From: Mixta mediterraneensis
Lineage (GTDB): Bacteria > Pseudomonadota > Gammaproteobacteria > Enterobacterales > Enterobacteriaceae
NCBI RefSeq assembly: GCF_014946725.1
Contig: NZ_JACFXY010000003.1
Coordinates: 248,001 to 312,000 of the forward strand
Direction of reading: 5' to 3'
Length of the DNA: 64,000 bases
A model generated the notes under the pieces. It searched no databases. It had not been told where the DNA came from and worked only from the letters and a program-made list of their open reading frames with translations. The translations under genes were made by a program, and so were the position numbers. Position 1 is the first letter of the stretch, and each line of letters opens with the position of its first letter. Of this stretch, positions 1 through 12,600 are shown in pieces.

Positions 1-283
1 TGGCAATGTAACCCACGACATTCTGCTGGTGAATGAAGCGCAAAGTCAGGCTGGCATGTACTATCAACAGCCGGGCCAGTCGCAGGCAAGCTGGGTAGTG
101 CCGCAAGGGCAATATTTCATGATGGGCGATAACCGGGATAATAGCGCCGACAGCCGCTACTGGGGCTTTGTTCCGGAACGGAATCTGGTCGGAAAAGCGG
201 TTGCTATCTGGATGAGCTTTGATAAACAAGAAGGTCAGTGGCCGACCGGCGTTCGCCTGAGTCGAATTGGCGGCATTCACTGA
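1..283 (+). CDS. lepB: Signal peptidase I (LepB), C-terminal fragment
   Basis: Only the last 93 codons are in the window; the 5' part lies upstream and the reading frame enters at base 2. LepB is the membrane-bound serine protease that removes signal peptides from exported preproteins on the periplasmic side of the inner membrane. The visible segment carries the highly conserved family box GDNRDNSADSRYWGFVPE (about residues 33-50 of the fragment), followed by LVGKA and the C-terminal IWMSF strand. The catalytic Ser and Lys are outside the window. It sits directly upstream of rnc, as in E. coli, so it is very probably the promoter-proximal partner of the rnc-era-recO operon. Confidence 0.95.
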   Translation, partial: GNVTHDILLVNEAQSQAGMYYQQPGQSQASWVVPQGQYFMMGDNRDNSADSRYWGFVPERNLVGKAVAIWMSFDKQEGQWPTGVRLSRIGGIH

Positions 284-297
284 CAGTAAACGCCTGA

Positions 298-1997
<1,700 letters not shown>

Positions 1998-2001
1998 TTC
2001 G

Positions 2002-2730
2002 ATGGAAGGCTGGCAACGCGCCTTTGTGCTGCATAGTCGCCCTTTCAGCGAAACCAGCCTGCTGCTCGACCTGTTTAGTGAAAGTCAGGGGCGGGTGCGG
2101 GTCCTTGCTAAAGGCGCACGCTCCCGACGTTCACAGCTCAAAGGTGCGCTTCAGCCGTTCACACCTTTGTTAGTGCGCTGGAGCGGGCGTGGCGAGGTTA
2201 AAACCCTGCGCAATGCTGAGGCGGTATCGCTGGCTTTACCGCTGCATGGCATCACGCTTTACTGTGGCCTGTACGTCAATGAACTGTTGTCACGCGTACT
2301 GGAGCAGGAAATCCCTTTCTCCGATCTCTTCTTCGATTATCTTCATTGTCTTCAGGATCTGGCGGCCAGCAGTGGATCACCGGAACCGGCATTGCGTCGC
2401 TTTGAGCTGGCGATGCTGGGCCATCTTGGTTATGGCATTGATTTTCTGCACTGCGCCGGCAGCGGCGCGCCTGTTGACGATGCCATGACCTACAGCTATC
2501 GCGAAGAAAAGGGATTCATCGCCAGTGTGGTGGTAAACCAGCGTAGCTTTACCGGCCGCCAGCTACGTGCGCTATGGGAACGAGACTTTCCAGATGCCGA
2601 CTGCTTACGCGCTGCTAAGCGCTTTACCCGCATGGCGTTAAAGCCGTATCTTGGTGGCAAGCCGCTAAAAAGCCAGGAACTGTTTCGGCAGTTTATACCT
2701 AAAAAAAAGCCGGATGCGGCAAAGGATTAG
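2002..2730 (+). CDS. recO: DNA repair protein RecO
   Basis: RecO works with RecR and RecF to load RecA onto SSB-coated single-stranded DNA at gaps. 242 residues, identical in length to E. coli RecO. The N-terminal OB-fold region begins [19 protein letters not shown] and is followed by the AKGARSRRS basic segment. The C-terminal part keeps the enterobacterial [18 protein letters not shown] block. There are only 4 bp between the era stop and this ATG, so it belongs to the same transcript. Confidence 0.97.
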   Translation: MEGWQRAFVLHSRPFSETSLLLDLFSESQGRVRVLAKGARSRRSQLKGALQPFTPLLVRWSGRGEVKTLRNAEAVSLALPLHGITLYCGLYVNELLSRVLEQEIPFSDLFFDYLHCLQDLAASSGSPEPALRRFELAMLGHLGYGIDFLHCAGSGAPVDDAMTYSYREEKGFIASVVVNQRSFTGRQLRALWERDFPDADCLRAAKRFTRMALKPYLGGKPLKSQELFRQFIPKKKPDAAKD

Positions 2731-2802
2731 CGCTAGTCGTACCGCATGTGATTACCCGCACGGTACACTCATTATTTCGACCTAAAAGAGTTGAGGATTG
2801 TC

Positions 2803-3534
2803 ATGGCTGAGTTACTGTTAGGGGTCAACATTGACCATATCGCCACGGTGCGTAACGCGCGCGGCACGTATTATCCCGACCCGGTGCAGGCAGCATTTAT
2901 TGCCGAGCAGGCAGGTGCCGATGGCATCACCGTACATTTGCGTGAGGATCGCCGTCATATTACCGATCGCGACGTGCGTATCCTGCTCGATACCATCCAG
3001 ACGCGCATGAATCTGGAAATGGCCGTGACTGACGAAATGATTGGCATTGCCTGCGAAATCAAACCCCATTTCTGCTGTCTGGTGCCAGAAAAGCGCCAGG
3101 AAGTGACGACTGAAGGCGGGCTGGATGTGGCCGGGCAGCAGGACAAGCTCAACGCCGCAGTCAGGCTGCTGAGTGAGGCCGGAATTTTGGTTTCGCTGTT
3201 TATCGATGCCGATCATCGTCAAATTGAAGCAGCCGTTGCCAGCGGCGCACCCTATATTGAAATTCATACCGGTGCCTACGCTGAAGCGCCAGAAGGTTTA
3301 GCACGTGACGCGGCATTTGAACGCATCCGTAAAGCGGCGAGTTTTGCCAACAGTCTGGGTTTGAAAGTGAATGCCGGACACGGCCTGACGTATCACAATG
3401 TGTTACCCATTGCAGCGTTACCGGAAATGCATGAACTGAACATTGGTCACGCCATTATTGGCCGTGCTGTGATGTGCGGCCTGTCTGATGCCGTTAAAGA
3501 GATGAAGCAGCTGATGCGAGAAGCACGCCGCTAA
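2803..3534 (+). CDS. pdxJ: Pyridoxine 5'-phosphate synthase
   Basis: Last step of de novo vitamin B6 synthesis: condensation of 3-amino-2-oxopropyl phosphate (from PdxA) with deoxyxylulose 5-phosphate. 243 residues, a TIM barrel. The active-site strand HLREDRRH is at 45-52, and the conserved [11 protein letters not shown] and [13 protein letters not shown] loops lie near the C-terminus. The ATG at 2803 ([12 protein letters not shown]) gives the E. coli length; an upstream TTG would add four residues. Its stop overlaps the acpS ATG by one base. Confidence 0.98.
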   Translation: MAELLLGVNIDHIATVRNARGTYYPDPVQAAFIAEQAGADGITVHLREDRRHITDRDVRILLDTIQTRMNLEMAVTDEMIGIACEIKPHFCCLVPEKRQEVTTEGGLDVAGQQDKLNAAVRLLSEAGILVSLFIDADHRQIEAAVASGAPYIEIHTGAYAEAPEGLARDAAFERIRKAASFANSLGLKVNAGHGLTYHNVLPIAALPEMHELNIGHAIIGRAVMCGLSDAVKEMKQLMREARR

Positions 3535-3914
3535 TGGCTATTCTTGGGCTAGGCACTGACATCGTAGAAATCGAACGCATCGCTGGCGTGCTCGAACGCT
3601 CCGGCGATCGTTTAGCGCGTCGGGTCCTGAGCGAGGCCGAATGGCAACAATATCAGGCTCACCAGCAGCCGGTACGTTTCCTGGCGAAGCGGTTTGCAGT
3701 AAAAGAAGCCGCAGCGAAGGCTTTTGGCACCGGGATTCGTGGTGGCCTGGCGTTTAACCAGTTTGAAGTATTTAATGACGAGCTGGGGAAACCGGGGCTT
3801 CGTTTTTTCCAGCATGCTGCTGATGTCGCGCAGCAGTTAGGGGTAAAAACCGTTCATGTTACGCTGGCAGATGAGCGGCATTATGCTTGCGCCACGGTCA
3901 TTATCGAAAGTTAA
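3534..3914 (+). CDS. acpS: Holo-acyl-carrier-protein synthase
   Basis: Transfers 4'-phosphopantetheine from CoA to the serine of apo-ACP, activating fatty acid synthesis. 126 residues, the standard length for this small trimeric enzyme. The metal-binding Asp in GLGTDIVEI (Asp9) and the Glu in the [14 protein letters not shown] helix are both present. It is the last gene of the lepB-rnc-era-recO-pdxJ-acpS run and abuts the convergent yfhL with only 2 bp between stops. The E. coli segment between acpS and yfhL (where the small toxin gene shoB lies) is therefore absent. Confidence 0.97.
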   Translation: MAILGLGTDIVEIERIAGVLERSGDRLARRVLSEAEWQQYQAHQQPVRFLAKRFAVKEAAAKAFGTGIRGGLAFNQFEVFNDELGKPGLRFFQHAADVAQQLGVKTVHVTLADERHYACATVIIES

Positions 3915-3916
3915 CC

Positions 3917-4165
3917 TTAACCGTGCAGCTCGACAAATTTCTCCCACAGCGCATCGCGTGATTCGATGTGCTGTGGATCGATGATAATGGTGGTATCAAT
4001 GGGGCAGACGCTTTGACAGGTCGGCGCAGCATAATGCCCGATACACTCCGTGCAGCGGCTGGTATCAATTTCATAAAGCCTGTCACCCAGCGAAATAGCC
4101 TGATTTGGGCATTCCGGCTCACACATATCGCAATTAATACATTTGGCCGTAATTAACAGCGCCAT
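3917..4165 (-). CDS. yfhL: YfhL-type 2[4Fe-4S] ferredoxin
   Basis: Small cytosolic electron carrier of the Alvin-ferredoxin group, 82 residues. The first cluster motif is Cys9, Cys12, Cys15, Cys19 (CxxCxxCxxxC). The second is Cys38, Cys41, Cys50, Cys54 with the long CxxCx8C spacing typical of this group. The ATG at 4165 is preceded by AGAGGA at good spacing; a further-upstream start would add MLSEDF without family support. Physiological partner is not established by the sequence. It needs iron-sulfur clusters, which is of interest because the Isc assembly genes are missing further along the window. Confidence 0.95.
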   Translation of the reverse strand: MALLITAKCINCDMCEPECPNQAISLGDRLYEIDTSRCTECIGHYAAPTCQSVCPIDTTIIIDPQHIESRDALWEKFVELHG

Positions 4166-4219
4166 AAAATCCTCTGATAACAACAGAAAAAGCGCGGGTA
4201 TTATACGCGCAGAAACTGC

Positions 4220-5059
4220 TCAGACCAGCTTTTTCACCAGGGCTTCGCTGTGGCGGATATGGCTCGACGCACGTTCGGGATCATTTTGTATCAGCGCCAT
4301 AAACAGCAGATCGGTTAACGCCAGTTGCGCAGTGGTAGATGAAATTGCGGCGCTACGCGTGCTTTGCTCTTCCGCCACGGTATAAAGACAGTGTGTTGCA
4401 CGCTGTTGCAGGGTATTTGGTGTGAAGCCGGTAAAGGCTAACACGCTTGCGCCAACGCTTGCCGCTTCCTGGGCCGCCAGATTAATCTCGCGCCGCTCGC
4501 CGGTGTATGAGATCGCCAGTAATACGTCGCCGGGTCCCATCGCCTGAACGCTCGCCAGCAAGGCATGCATATCCTGCTCAGCCACCGCGTTAATACCAAT
4601 TTTCATCAGCTTCCAGGAGAAGTCTTTTGCCACCAGACCTGACGCGCCAATGCCAACCAGCAGGATGCGCCGGGCGTTTTTCAGCAGCAGCAAGACGTCA
4701 TTGAGTTTTTTTTCGCTGTTAATATCCAGTGTCGCCCGAATAGCGGAAAGCTTTTCGGTCAGTAATTTCTCACCTACGGTTTTCAGCGGATCGTCACTTA
4801 ATATGTGGTTGTGCACGGTAATCGCATCCTTGTCTGCCAGCGATTCACTCAAGGCTAATTTCAGCGCCGGAAAGCCTTTGTAACCGAGCTTCTGGGCAAA
4901 CTTCACGACGCCAGACTGGCTAATCCCGGCTTCTTCTGCCAGCTTCTGTGAACTCAGATGCCGCGCCCTGTCCGGTTGCGATAGCAAAAAATCGGCCAGG
5001 CGGCGCTCATTTAGCGCCAGGCGGGGATAAAGCTGGCGAATACGCAACAAGGCGCTCAT
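4220..5059 (-). CDS. yfhH: MurR/RpiR-family transcriptional regulator YfhH
   Basis: 279 residues. The N-terminal helix-turn-helix domain (about 1-75) contains LAEEAGISQSGVVKFAQKLGYKGF, the typical RpiR recognition helix. The C-terminal SIS sugar-phosphate-binding domain (about 115-250) contains LLVGIGASG and ISYTGERREI. Such regulators sense phosphosugars, but the ligand and targets are unknown here. The ATG at 5059 has AGAGGA 7 nt upstream; the TTG two codons earlier would sit on that ribosome binding site. It is divergent from pgpC, the same arrangement as E. coli yfhH/yfhB. Confidence 0.88.
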   Translation of the reverse strand: MSALLRIRQLYPRLALNERRLADFLLSQPDRARHLSSQKLAEEAGISQSGVVKFAQKLGYKGFPALKLALSESLADKDAITVHNHILSDDPLKTVGEKLLTEKLSAIRATLDINSEKKLNDVLLLLKNARRILLVGIGASGLVAKDFSWKLMKIGINAVAEQDMHALLASVQAMGPGDVLLAISYTGERREINLAAQEAASVGASVLAFTGFTPNTLQQRATHCLYTVAEEQSTRSAAISSTTAQLALTDLLFMALIQNDPERASSHIRHSEALVKKLV

Positions 5060-5216
5060 GCCCAATCCTCTTGGTTTTAATGATTATTTCGCGAAGAATA
5101 AACTATTCATTGAGCATTGTAGACACTGGAATTAAAAATGAGAGTCGTCGCCGCGTCGTCTGATGATGGCTACAATGAAGGCAGATAAGGCAAAAATCAG
5201 CGAAAAGGAGAGTGGC

Positions 5217-5855
5217 TTGACCAAAGGTACACAACGTCGCGTGGTGTTTTTTGACCTGGATGGTACGCTGCATCAACAGGATATGTTCGGCACCTTTATG
5301 CGTTATTTGCTACGGCGTAAACCGCTCAATTTGCTGTTAATGGTGCCGCTACTGCCGGTAGTCGGGCTGGGATTATTGCTTAAAGGCCGGGCGGCACGCT
5401 GGCCGATGAGCCTGCTGCTGTGGTCAATTACGTTTGGTCGCTCTGAACGCACCTTATTACAGCTGGAAGCGGAATTCGCGCAGTGGTTTCGCCTGCGGGT
5501 AAGGGCTTTTCCGGTGGTCCAGCAACGTTTGACCGATTATCTCAATAGCGATGATGCCGACGTCTGGTTAATTACCGGATCGCCGCAGGCGCTGGTCGAA
5601 CAGGTTTATTATGATTCTGCTTTTTTGCCGCGCGTGAAACTGATCGCCAGTCAAATGCAACGTGGGGCAGGAGGGCGCATACTCGCGATGCGTTGTCTTG
5701 GTCATGAAAAAGTGGCGCAGCTGGAAGAAAAAATTGGCACGCCGCTGCAGTTGTACAGCGGTTACAGCGACAGCAAACAAGATAACCCGCTACTGTTTTT
5801 CTGTCAGCACCGCTGGCGTGTGACGCCAGGCGGTGAACTGCAACAGCTGGAATAA
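5217..5855 (+). CDS. pgpC: Phosphatidylglycerophosphatase C
   Basis: HAD-superfamily membrane phosphatase that dephosphorylates phosphatidylglycerol phosphate to phosphatidylglycerol. It carries the HAD motif I VVFFDLDGTLH (nucleophile Asp), a hydrophobic membrane segment at about residues 37-55, motif II LITGSPQ and the late SGYSDSKQDNPLL acidic motif. I favour the TTG at 5217 (LTKGTQRR...): AAGGAG lies 6 nt upstream and the product has 212 residues, close to E. coli PgpC (211). The ATG at 5163 would add 18 polar residues with no counterpart. This start choice is moderately certain; the gene identity is firm. Confidence 0.88.
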   Translation: MTKGTQRRVVFFDLDGTLHQQDMFGTFMRYLLRRKPLNLLLMVPLLPVVGLGLLLKGRAARWPMSLLLWSITFGRSERTLLQLEAEFAQWFRLRVRAFPVVQQRLTDYLNSDDADVWLITGSPQALVEQVYYDSAFLPRVKLIASQMQRGAGGRILAMRCLGHEKVAQLEEKIGTPLQLYSGYSDSKQDNPLLFFCQHRWRVTPGGELQQLE

Positions 5856-5883
5856 GCCGCTTCGAATCGGGCGAAGAGATCGC

Positions 5884-5889
5884 TATAAT
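5884..5889 (+). promoter_or_regulatory. Likely tadA promoter (-10 element)
   Basis: A perfect TATAAT 38 bp upstream of the tadA start, with TTCGAA 17 bp further up (5861-5866) as a weak -35. It falls in the short gap after pgpC. Inferred from sequence only. Confidence 0.45.
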
Positions 5890-5906
5890 GCGCCGCTTTT
5901 CTGTAG

Positions 5907-7870
<1,964 letters not shown>

Positions 7871-8034
7871 ATAGTTATCTCTCGATGGCTCTAAGGCCCC
7901 TGTCTTTTACAGGCAATATTGATCTTTTTTGAACTCCCAGAGCGAGGGCATTTTGCGCAACAAAGCGAAGCAGAGCAACTCATAAAGCAATTTCTGTGCA
8001 AAATTCAGGCAAATCCGGGGGGGCCATAAATTTT

Positions 8035-8050
8035 GCGCAAACGGTTTCGT
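8035..8050 (+). promoter_or_regulatory. PurR operator of purL
   Basis: The 16-mer GCGCAAACGGTTTCGT matches the PurR consensus (ANGCAANCGNTTNCNT) at every fixed position except the first. It lies 90 bp upstream of purL and overlaps the -35 region of the promoter at 8045-8073, so bound PurR would block RNA polymerase. Confidence 0.8.
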
Positions 8051-8073
8051 CGCGAGTGCTGTTTCTCTATAAT
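8045..8073 (+). promoter_or_regulatory. purL sigma-70 promoter
   Basis: A perfect -10 TATAAT at 8068-8073 with TTTCGT at 8045-8050 as a weak -35, 17-bp spacer. The -35 lies inside the PurR box. Confidence 0.65.
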
Positions 8074-8139
8074 ACGCCCCGTTTTCCCTGTTGCGCCCAA
8101 TGAAGCGTCGCCCGGCGCTTCGAAGACGAGAGATCTTTA

Positions 8140-11100
8140 ATGATGGAAATTCTGCGTGGTTCGCCCGCCCTGTCGGCTTTTCGTGTAAACAAACTGCTGA
8201 CCCGCTTTCAGGAAGCTCATCTACCGGTGAGTGATATTTACGCTGAGTACGTCCATTTTGCCGATGTCAGCACGCCGCTGAGCGCCGATGAAAAAGCCCG
8301 CCTGCAGCGCCTGCTTAAATACGGTCCTTCTCTCGCTGAATACGCGCCGCAAGGGCGTCTGCTGCTGGTTACGCCACGTCCAGGCACCCTTTCGCCCTGG
8401 TCATCAAAAGCGACCGACATCGCCCATAACTGTGGTTTACCACAGGTGCGTCGCCTTGAGCGCGGTATGGCCTTCTATATTGATGCACCACAGCTAACGG
8501 ACGCGCAGTGGCAAACCCTGGCCGCATTACTGCATGATCGCATGGTGGAAACCGTGTATAGCGATCTGGCACAGGCTGAACAGCTGTTTGTCCGTCATGA
8601 GCCGCAGCCGGTAAAAAGTATTGATATATTGCGTGAAGGTCGTCAGGCATTGGTTCAGGCAAACATCAGCCTGGGCCTGGCATTAGCTGAAGACGAAATT
8701 GACTATCTGCTCGATGCCTTCACCAAACTGGGTCGCAACCCGAATGACATCGAACTGTACATGTTCGCGCAGGCCAACTCAGAACACTGTCGTCACAAGA
8801 TTTTTAACGCCGACTGGATTATCGATGGTGAAAAACAGCCGAAGTCGCTGTTCAAAATGATCAAAAACACCTTTGAGCAGACGCCAGATTACGTGCTGTC
8901 CGCTTATAAAGACAATGCCGCAGTGATGGAAGGTTCTGAAGTCGGCCGCTTCTTCGCTGACGCGGATAAAGGTGAATATGCATACCATCAGGAAGCCGCA
9001 CATATCCTGATGAAAGTCGAAACGCATAACCATCCAACCGCAATTTCCCCATGGCCTGGGGCATCAACCGGTTCCGGTGGCGAAATTCGTGACGAAGGCG
9101 CAACCGGACGTGGCGCCAAACCGAAAGCCGGTTTAGTGGGCTTCTCCGTCTCTAACCTGCGTATTCCCGGCTTCGGGCAGCCGTGGGAAGAGGATTTCGG
9201 CAAGCCTGAACGTATTGTTAGCGCACTGGACATCATGACCGAAGGGCCTTTAGGCGGCGCAGCGTTTAACAACGAATTTGGTCGCCCGGCGTTAAACGGC
9301 TATTTCCGGACTTATGAAGAGCGGGTTAACAGCCATAACGGTGAGGAGCTGCGCGGTTATCACAAACCGATCATGCTGGCGGGGGGCATTGGTAATATCC
9401 GTGCCGATCACGTACAGAAAGGGGAAATCAGCGTCGGGGCCAGGCTAATTGTGCTGGGTGGGCCGGCGATGAATATTGGGCTGGGCGGCGGCGCGGCGTC
9501 GTCTATGGCATCCGGTCAGTCTGACGCCGATCTTGATTTTGCATCAGTACAACGTGACAACCCTGAAATGGAACGTCGTTGCCAGGAAGTGATCGACCGC
9601 TGCTGGCAGCTCGGTGATGACAACCCCATTTTATTTATCCATGACGTTGGCGCGGGCGGGCTTTCCAATGCCATGCCAGAACTGGTCAGCGATGGTGGCC
9701 GTGGTGGTCGTTTTAACCTGCGCGATATTCTCAGCGACGAGCCAGGTATGAGCCCGCTGGAAGTGTGGTGTAACGAATCGCAAGAGCGTTATGTCATGGC
9801 TGTTTCGCCAGAAAAACTGGCTGAGTTTGATGCCATTTGCCAGCGTGAGCGTGCTCCGTATGCGGTGATTGGTGAAGCGACAGAGGCGTTGCATCTGAGC
9901 CTGACGGACAGCCATTTCGACAACAATCCAATCGACATGCCGCTGGATGTGCTGTTGGGAAAAACGCCAAAAATGACGCGTAATGTGGTGAAGCAGCGCG
10001 CACAAGGTACGGCGTTACAGCGCGACGGTATCACATTGGCTGATGCGGTAAATCGTGTGTTGCATTTGCCAGCCGTGGCTGAAAAAACTTTCCTGGTGAC
10101 CATCGGGGATCGTAGCGTTACCGGCATGGTCGCGCGCGATCAGATGGTCGGACCGTGGCAGATTCCGGTTGCCAACTGTGCGGTCACTACTGCCAGCCTC
10201 GGCAGCTATTACGGTGAAGCCTTCGCACTCGGCGAACGTGCGCCTGTTGCATTGCTGGACTTTGCCGCTTCCGGGCGCCTGGCGGTCGGTGAAGCACTCA
10301 CTAACCTGGCAGCGACGCAGATCGGCTCATTAAAGCGGGTGAAGCTGTCGGCCAACTGGATGTCTGCTGCGGGCCATCCGGGTGAGGATGCTGGTTTGTA
10401 TGAGGCGGTGAAAGCTGTGGGCGAAGAACTGTGTCCAGCGCTGGGTATCACTATTCCGGTGGGTAAAGACTCAATGTCGATGAAAACCCGCTGGCAGCAA
10501 GGCACCGGGCAACGCGAAATGACCTCGCCGCTGTCGCTGGTTATTACCGCATTTGCTCGTGTGGAAGATGTCCGTCGCACCGTAACGCCACAGTTACAGG
10601 CCGATCAGGAAAACTTACTGCTGCTGATCGACCTGGGTAATGGTGCGAACACGCTGGGCGCAACAGCACTGTCGCAGGTTTATCGCCAGTTAGGTGACAA
10701 ACCCGCCGACGTGCGCGATGCACAACAGTTGGCTGGCTTCTTCAATGCTATCCAGGCGCTGGTGGCCGGGCAGAAACTGCTGGCGTACCACGATCGTTCA
10801 GACGGAGGTTTACTGGTAACGCTGGCAGAGATGGCGTTTACCGGTCATTGTGGCATAGACGTTGATATTGCCGCTCTGGGCAGCGATGCACTGGCCGCTT
10901 TGTTTAGCGAAGAGCTGGGCGCGGTGATCCAAATCAATGCTGCCGATCGTGCACGGGTTGAGACGATTCTTGCTGACCATGGTTTAGCTGCATGTAGTCA
11001 TGTGCTGGGCAGTGCGCAACCAGGCGATCGTTTCGTTATTCGTTCCGGCGATAGCGCGGTGTACAGCGAAAGCCGTACCACGTTGCGTACCTGGTGGGCA

Positions 11101-12030
11101 GAAACCACCTGGCAAATGCAGCGCCTGCGTGACAACCCCGCTTGTGCCGATCAGGAGCATGAGGCTAAGAAAAATGACAGCGATCCCGGCCTGAATGTTC
11201 ATCTGACATTCAAACCGGAAGAAGACGTTGCCGCGCCAATGATTGCCTGTGGTGCGCGTCCCCGTGTTGCGGTGTTGCGTGAGCAAGGCGTCAACTCGCA
11301 CGTTGAAATGGCGGCGGCCTTTGATCGCGCCGGTTTCACTGCGGTTGACGTACACATGAGCGATCTGCTGGCCGGTCGTCGCGGTCTGGAAGAGTTCCAG
11401 GCATTAGCGGCATGTGGCGGTTTCTCCTACGGAGATGTATTAGGAGCGGGGGAAGGGTGGGCGAAATCCATTCTTTTCAATCCACGCGTTCGTGATGAGT
11501 TTGAGCAATTCTTCCATCGTCCACAGACCCTGGCGCTGGGCGTGTGTAACGGCTGCCAGATGATGTCCAACCTGCGCGAATTAATTCCGGGCAGCGACTT
11601 GTGGCCGCGTTTTGTGCGTAATCAGTCAGAGCGTTTTGAAGCACGCTCTAGCCTGGTTGAAGTCGCTGCAAGCCCATCGCTGCTGTTAGAAGGCATGGTC
11701 GGTTCTTATATGCCGATCGCGGTCTCGCATGGGGAAGGTTTTGTTGAAGTGCGTGATGGTGCGCATCTTGCGGCACTGGAGGCGAAGGGACTGGTTGCGC
11801 TGCGCTTTGTTGATAACTTCGGCAAGGTGACAGAAACTTACCCGGCTAACCCGAACGGTTCACCGAATGGCATCACCGCTGTAACAAACGAAAGCGGCCG
11901 GGTGACGATCATGATGCCGCACCCGGAACGCGTGTTCCGCACGGTGAGCAACTCATGGCATCCGGCAGAGTGGGGCGAAGACAGTCCGTGGATGCGTATT
12001 TTCCGTAATGCGCGTAAGCAGCTGGGTTAA
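8140..12030 (+). CDS. purL: Phosphoribosylformylglycinamidine synthase
   Basis: Fourth step of de novo purine synthesis: FGAR + Gln + ATP to FGAM. This is the large single-chain form of gammaproteobacteria, 1296 residues, one residue from E. coli length. In order: N-terminal PurS-like region, linker, two AIR-synthase-like halves (with [29 protein letters not shown] and YHDRSDGGL), and a C-terminal class I glutamine amidotransferase domain. The amidotransferase nucleophile is the first Cys in [10 protein letters not shown], with MPHPERVFR near the end. It is transcribed alone from a PurR-controlled promoter. Confidence 0.99.
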   Translation: MMEILRGSPALSAFRVNKLLTRFQEAHLPVSDIYAEYVHFADVSTPLSADEKARLQRLLKYGPSLAEYAPQGRLLLVTPRPGTLSPWSSKATDIAHNCGLPQVRRLERGMAFYIDAPQLTDAQWQTLAALLHDRMVETVYSDLAQAEQLFVRHEPQPVKSIDILREGRQALVQANISLGLALAEDEIDYLLDAFTKLGRNPNDIELYMFAQANSEHCRHKIFNADWIIDGEKQPKSLFKMIKNTFEQTPDYVLSAYKDNAAVMEGSEVGRFFADADKGEYAYHQEAAHILMKVETHNHPTAISPWPGASTGSGGEIRDEGATGRGAKPKAGLVGFSVSNLRIPGFGQPWEEDFGKPERIVSALDIMTEGPLGGAAFNNEFGRPALNGYFRTYEERVNSHNGEELRGYHKPIMLAGGIGNIRADHVQKGEISVGARLIVLGGPAMNIGLGGGAASSMASGQSDADLDFASVQRDNPEMERRCQEVIDRCWQLGDDNPILFIHDVGAGGLSNAMPELVSDGGRGGRFNLRDILSDEPGMSPLEVWCNESQERYVMAVSPEKLAEFDAICQRERAPYAVIGEATEALHLSLTDSHFDNNPIDMPLDVLLGKTPKMTRNVVKQRAQGTALQRDGITLADAVNRVLHLPAVAEKTFLVTIGDRSVTGMVARDQMVGPWQIPVANCAVTTASLGSYYGEAFALGERAPVALLDFAASGRLAVGEALTNLAATQIGSLKRVKLSANWMSAAGHPGEDAGLYEAVKAVGEELCPALGITIPVGKDSMSMKTRWQQGTGQREMTSPLSLVITAFARVEDVRRTVTPQLQADQENLLLLIDLGNGANTLGATALSQVYRQLGDKPADVRDAQQLAGFFNAIQALVAGQKLLAYHDRSDGGLLVTLAEMAFTGHCGIDVDIAALGSDALAALFSEELGAVIQINAADRARVETILADHGLAACSHVLGSAQPGDRFVIRSGDSAVYSESRTTLRTWWAETTWQMQRLRDNPACADQEHEAKKNDSDPGLNVHLTFKPEEDVAAPMIACGARPRVAVLREQGVNSHVEMAAAFDRAGFTAVDVHMSDLLAGRRGLEEFQALAACGGFSYGDVLGAGEGWAKSILFNPRVRDEFEQFFHRPQTLALGVCNGCQMMSNLRELIPGSDLWPRFVRNQSERFEARSSLVEVAASPSLLLEGMVGSYMPIAVSHGEGFVEVRDGAHLAALEAKGLVALRFVDNFGKVTETYPANPNGSPNGITAVTNESGRVTIMMPHPERVFRTVSNSWHPAEWGEDSPWMRIFRNARKQLG

Positions 12031-12046
12031 AGATAAAAACCAGATA

Positions 12047-12076
12047 AAACAAGGAGGCAGCGATGCCTCCTTGTTT
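12047..12076 (+). terminator. purL terminator
   Basis: Perfect 13-bp stem (12047-12059 with 12064-12076), loop GCGA, 16 bp after the purL stop. The 3' arm ends in TTGTTT and the 5' arm begins with A-rich sequence. No long U-run follows, so it may act as a weak or bidirectional terminator. Confidence 0.7.
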
Positions 12077-12120
12077 ACGTTGGTGATTGTTGGGAAAAGA
12101 CGACAATCATCTTACTTATA

Positions 12121-12138
12121 TGTCTCTAAAAAGAGACG
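12121..12138 (+). promoter_or_regulatory. GlrR activator site 1 upstream of glmY
   Basis: TGTC-N10-GACG, one base off the GlrR consensus TGTC-N10-GACA. The centre is about 180 bp upstream of the glmY start, a normal distance for a sigma-54 enhancer. Confidence 0.6.
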
Positions 12139-12183
12139 TTTATTTGACTGATTTTTAATGTTTTTGTTTTTTCTGGCCTTAAG

Positions 12184-12201
12184 TGTTGGTCATTGGCGAC
12201 A
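12184..12201 (+). promoter_or_regulatory. GlrR activator site 2 upstream of glmY
   Basis: TGTT-N10-GACA, one base off TGTC-N10-GACA. It lies about 85 bp upstream of the sigma-54 -24 element. The stretch between sites 1 and 2 is AT-rich; an IHF contact there is possible but I find no clean IHF consensus. Confidence 0.6.
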
Positions 12202-12285
12202 CTATTTCAGACCAAACGGTATAATCGGCTGCTACGCGCTGCTCTTGTTTAAGCAATTTTCTGATAATAAAGGCTTTATTAAATC

Positions 12286-12301
12286 TGGCACGGATATTGC
12301 T
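12286..12301 (+). promoter_or_regulatory. Sigma-54 promoter of glmY
   Basis: TGGCACGGATATTGCT: GG and GC are exactly 10 bases apart, the -24/-12 signature of RpoN promoters. It predicts a start at about 12312-12313, exactly where the GlmY-like sequence begins. Confidence 0.85.
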
Positions 12302-12312
12302 ATGTAACCATT

Positions 12313-12535
12313 ACTGCTCATTCACCTGTTTATGATTGCCTGGCTTTATGGCTCAGAGCTCATAAAAATCGAATGACGCACCAAACGGAGCCTGCCGTCC
12401 ACCCCACCGATAATCGTTTGCTATGCAACGTTATCAAGCATCGGACGTAACGTTGAGTTAGGCTCCACCTTATTCTTCCGCAATGCTCAGGCGTTGCGTT
12501 AACGGCAGGCCGCAGAGCCTGCCGTTTTCTTTTGT
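12313..12535 (+). ncRNA. glmY: Small regulatory RNA GlmY
   Basis: GlmY sequesters the adaptor RapZ, protecting the sRNA GlmZ so that it can activate glmS (glucosamine-6-phosphate synthase). The location between purL and glrK is that of E. coli glmY. Conserved blocks are visible: GCTCATTCACC at the 5' end and CATAAAAATCGAATGACGC at about 12361-12380, shared by GlmY and GlmZ. It ends in a strong terminator at 12501-12537. A TAACGTTGAGTTAGG segment (about 12448-12462) resembles the GlmZ seed region. About 220 nt, slightly longer than the E. coli primary transcript. Driven by sigma-54 with GlrR sites upstream, so the adjacent two-component system controls it. Confidence 0.85.
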
Positions 12536-12537
12536 TT
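12501..12537 (+). terminator. glmY intrinsic terminator
   Basis: Perfect 10-bp GC-rich stem (12501-12510 with 12517-12526), loop CGCAGA, followed by the U-rich run TTCTTTTGTTT. Confidence 0.9.
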
Positions 12538-12600
12538 CACTTTCTTCCAGCGTCAGACTCCGCTAGCATCCGTTAAGCGTTTTTTTAAGGAAGCGGTTGC

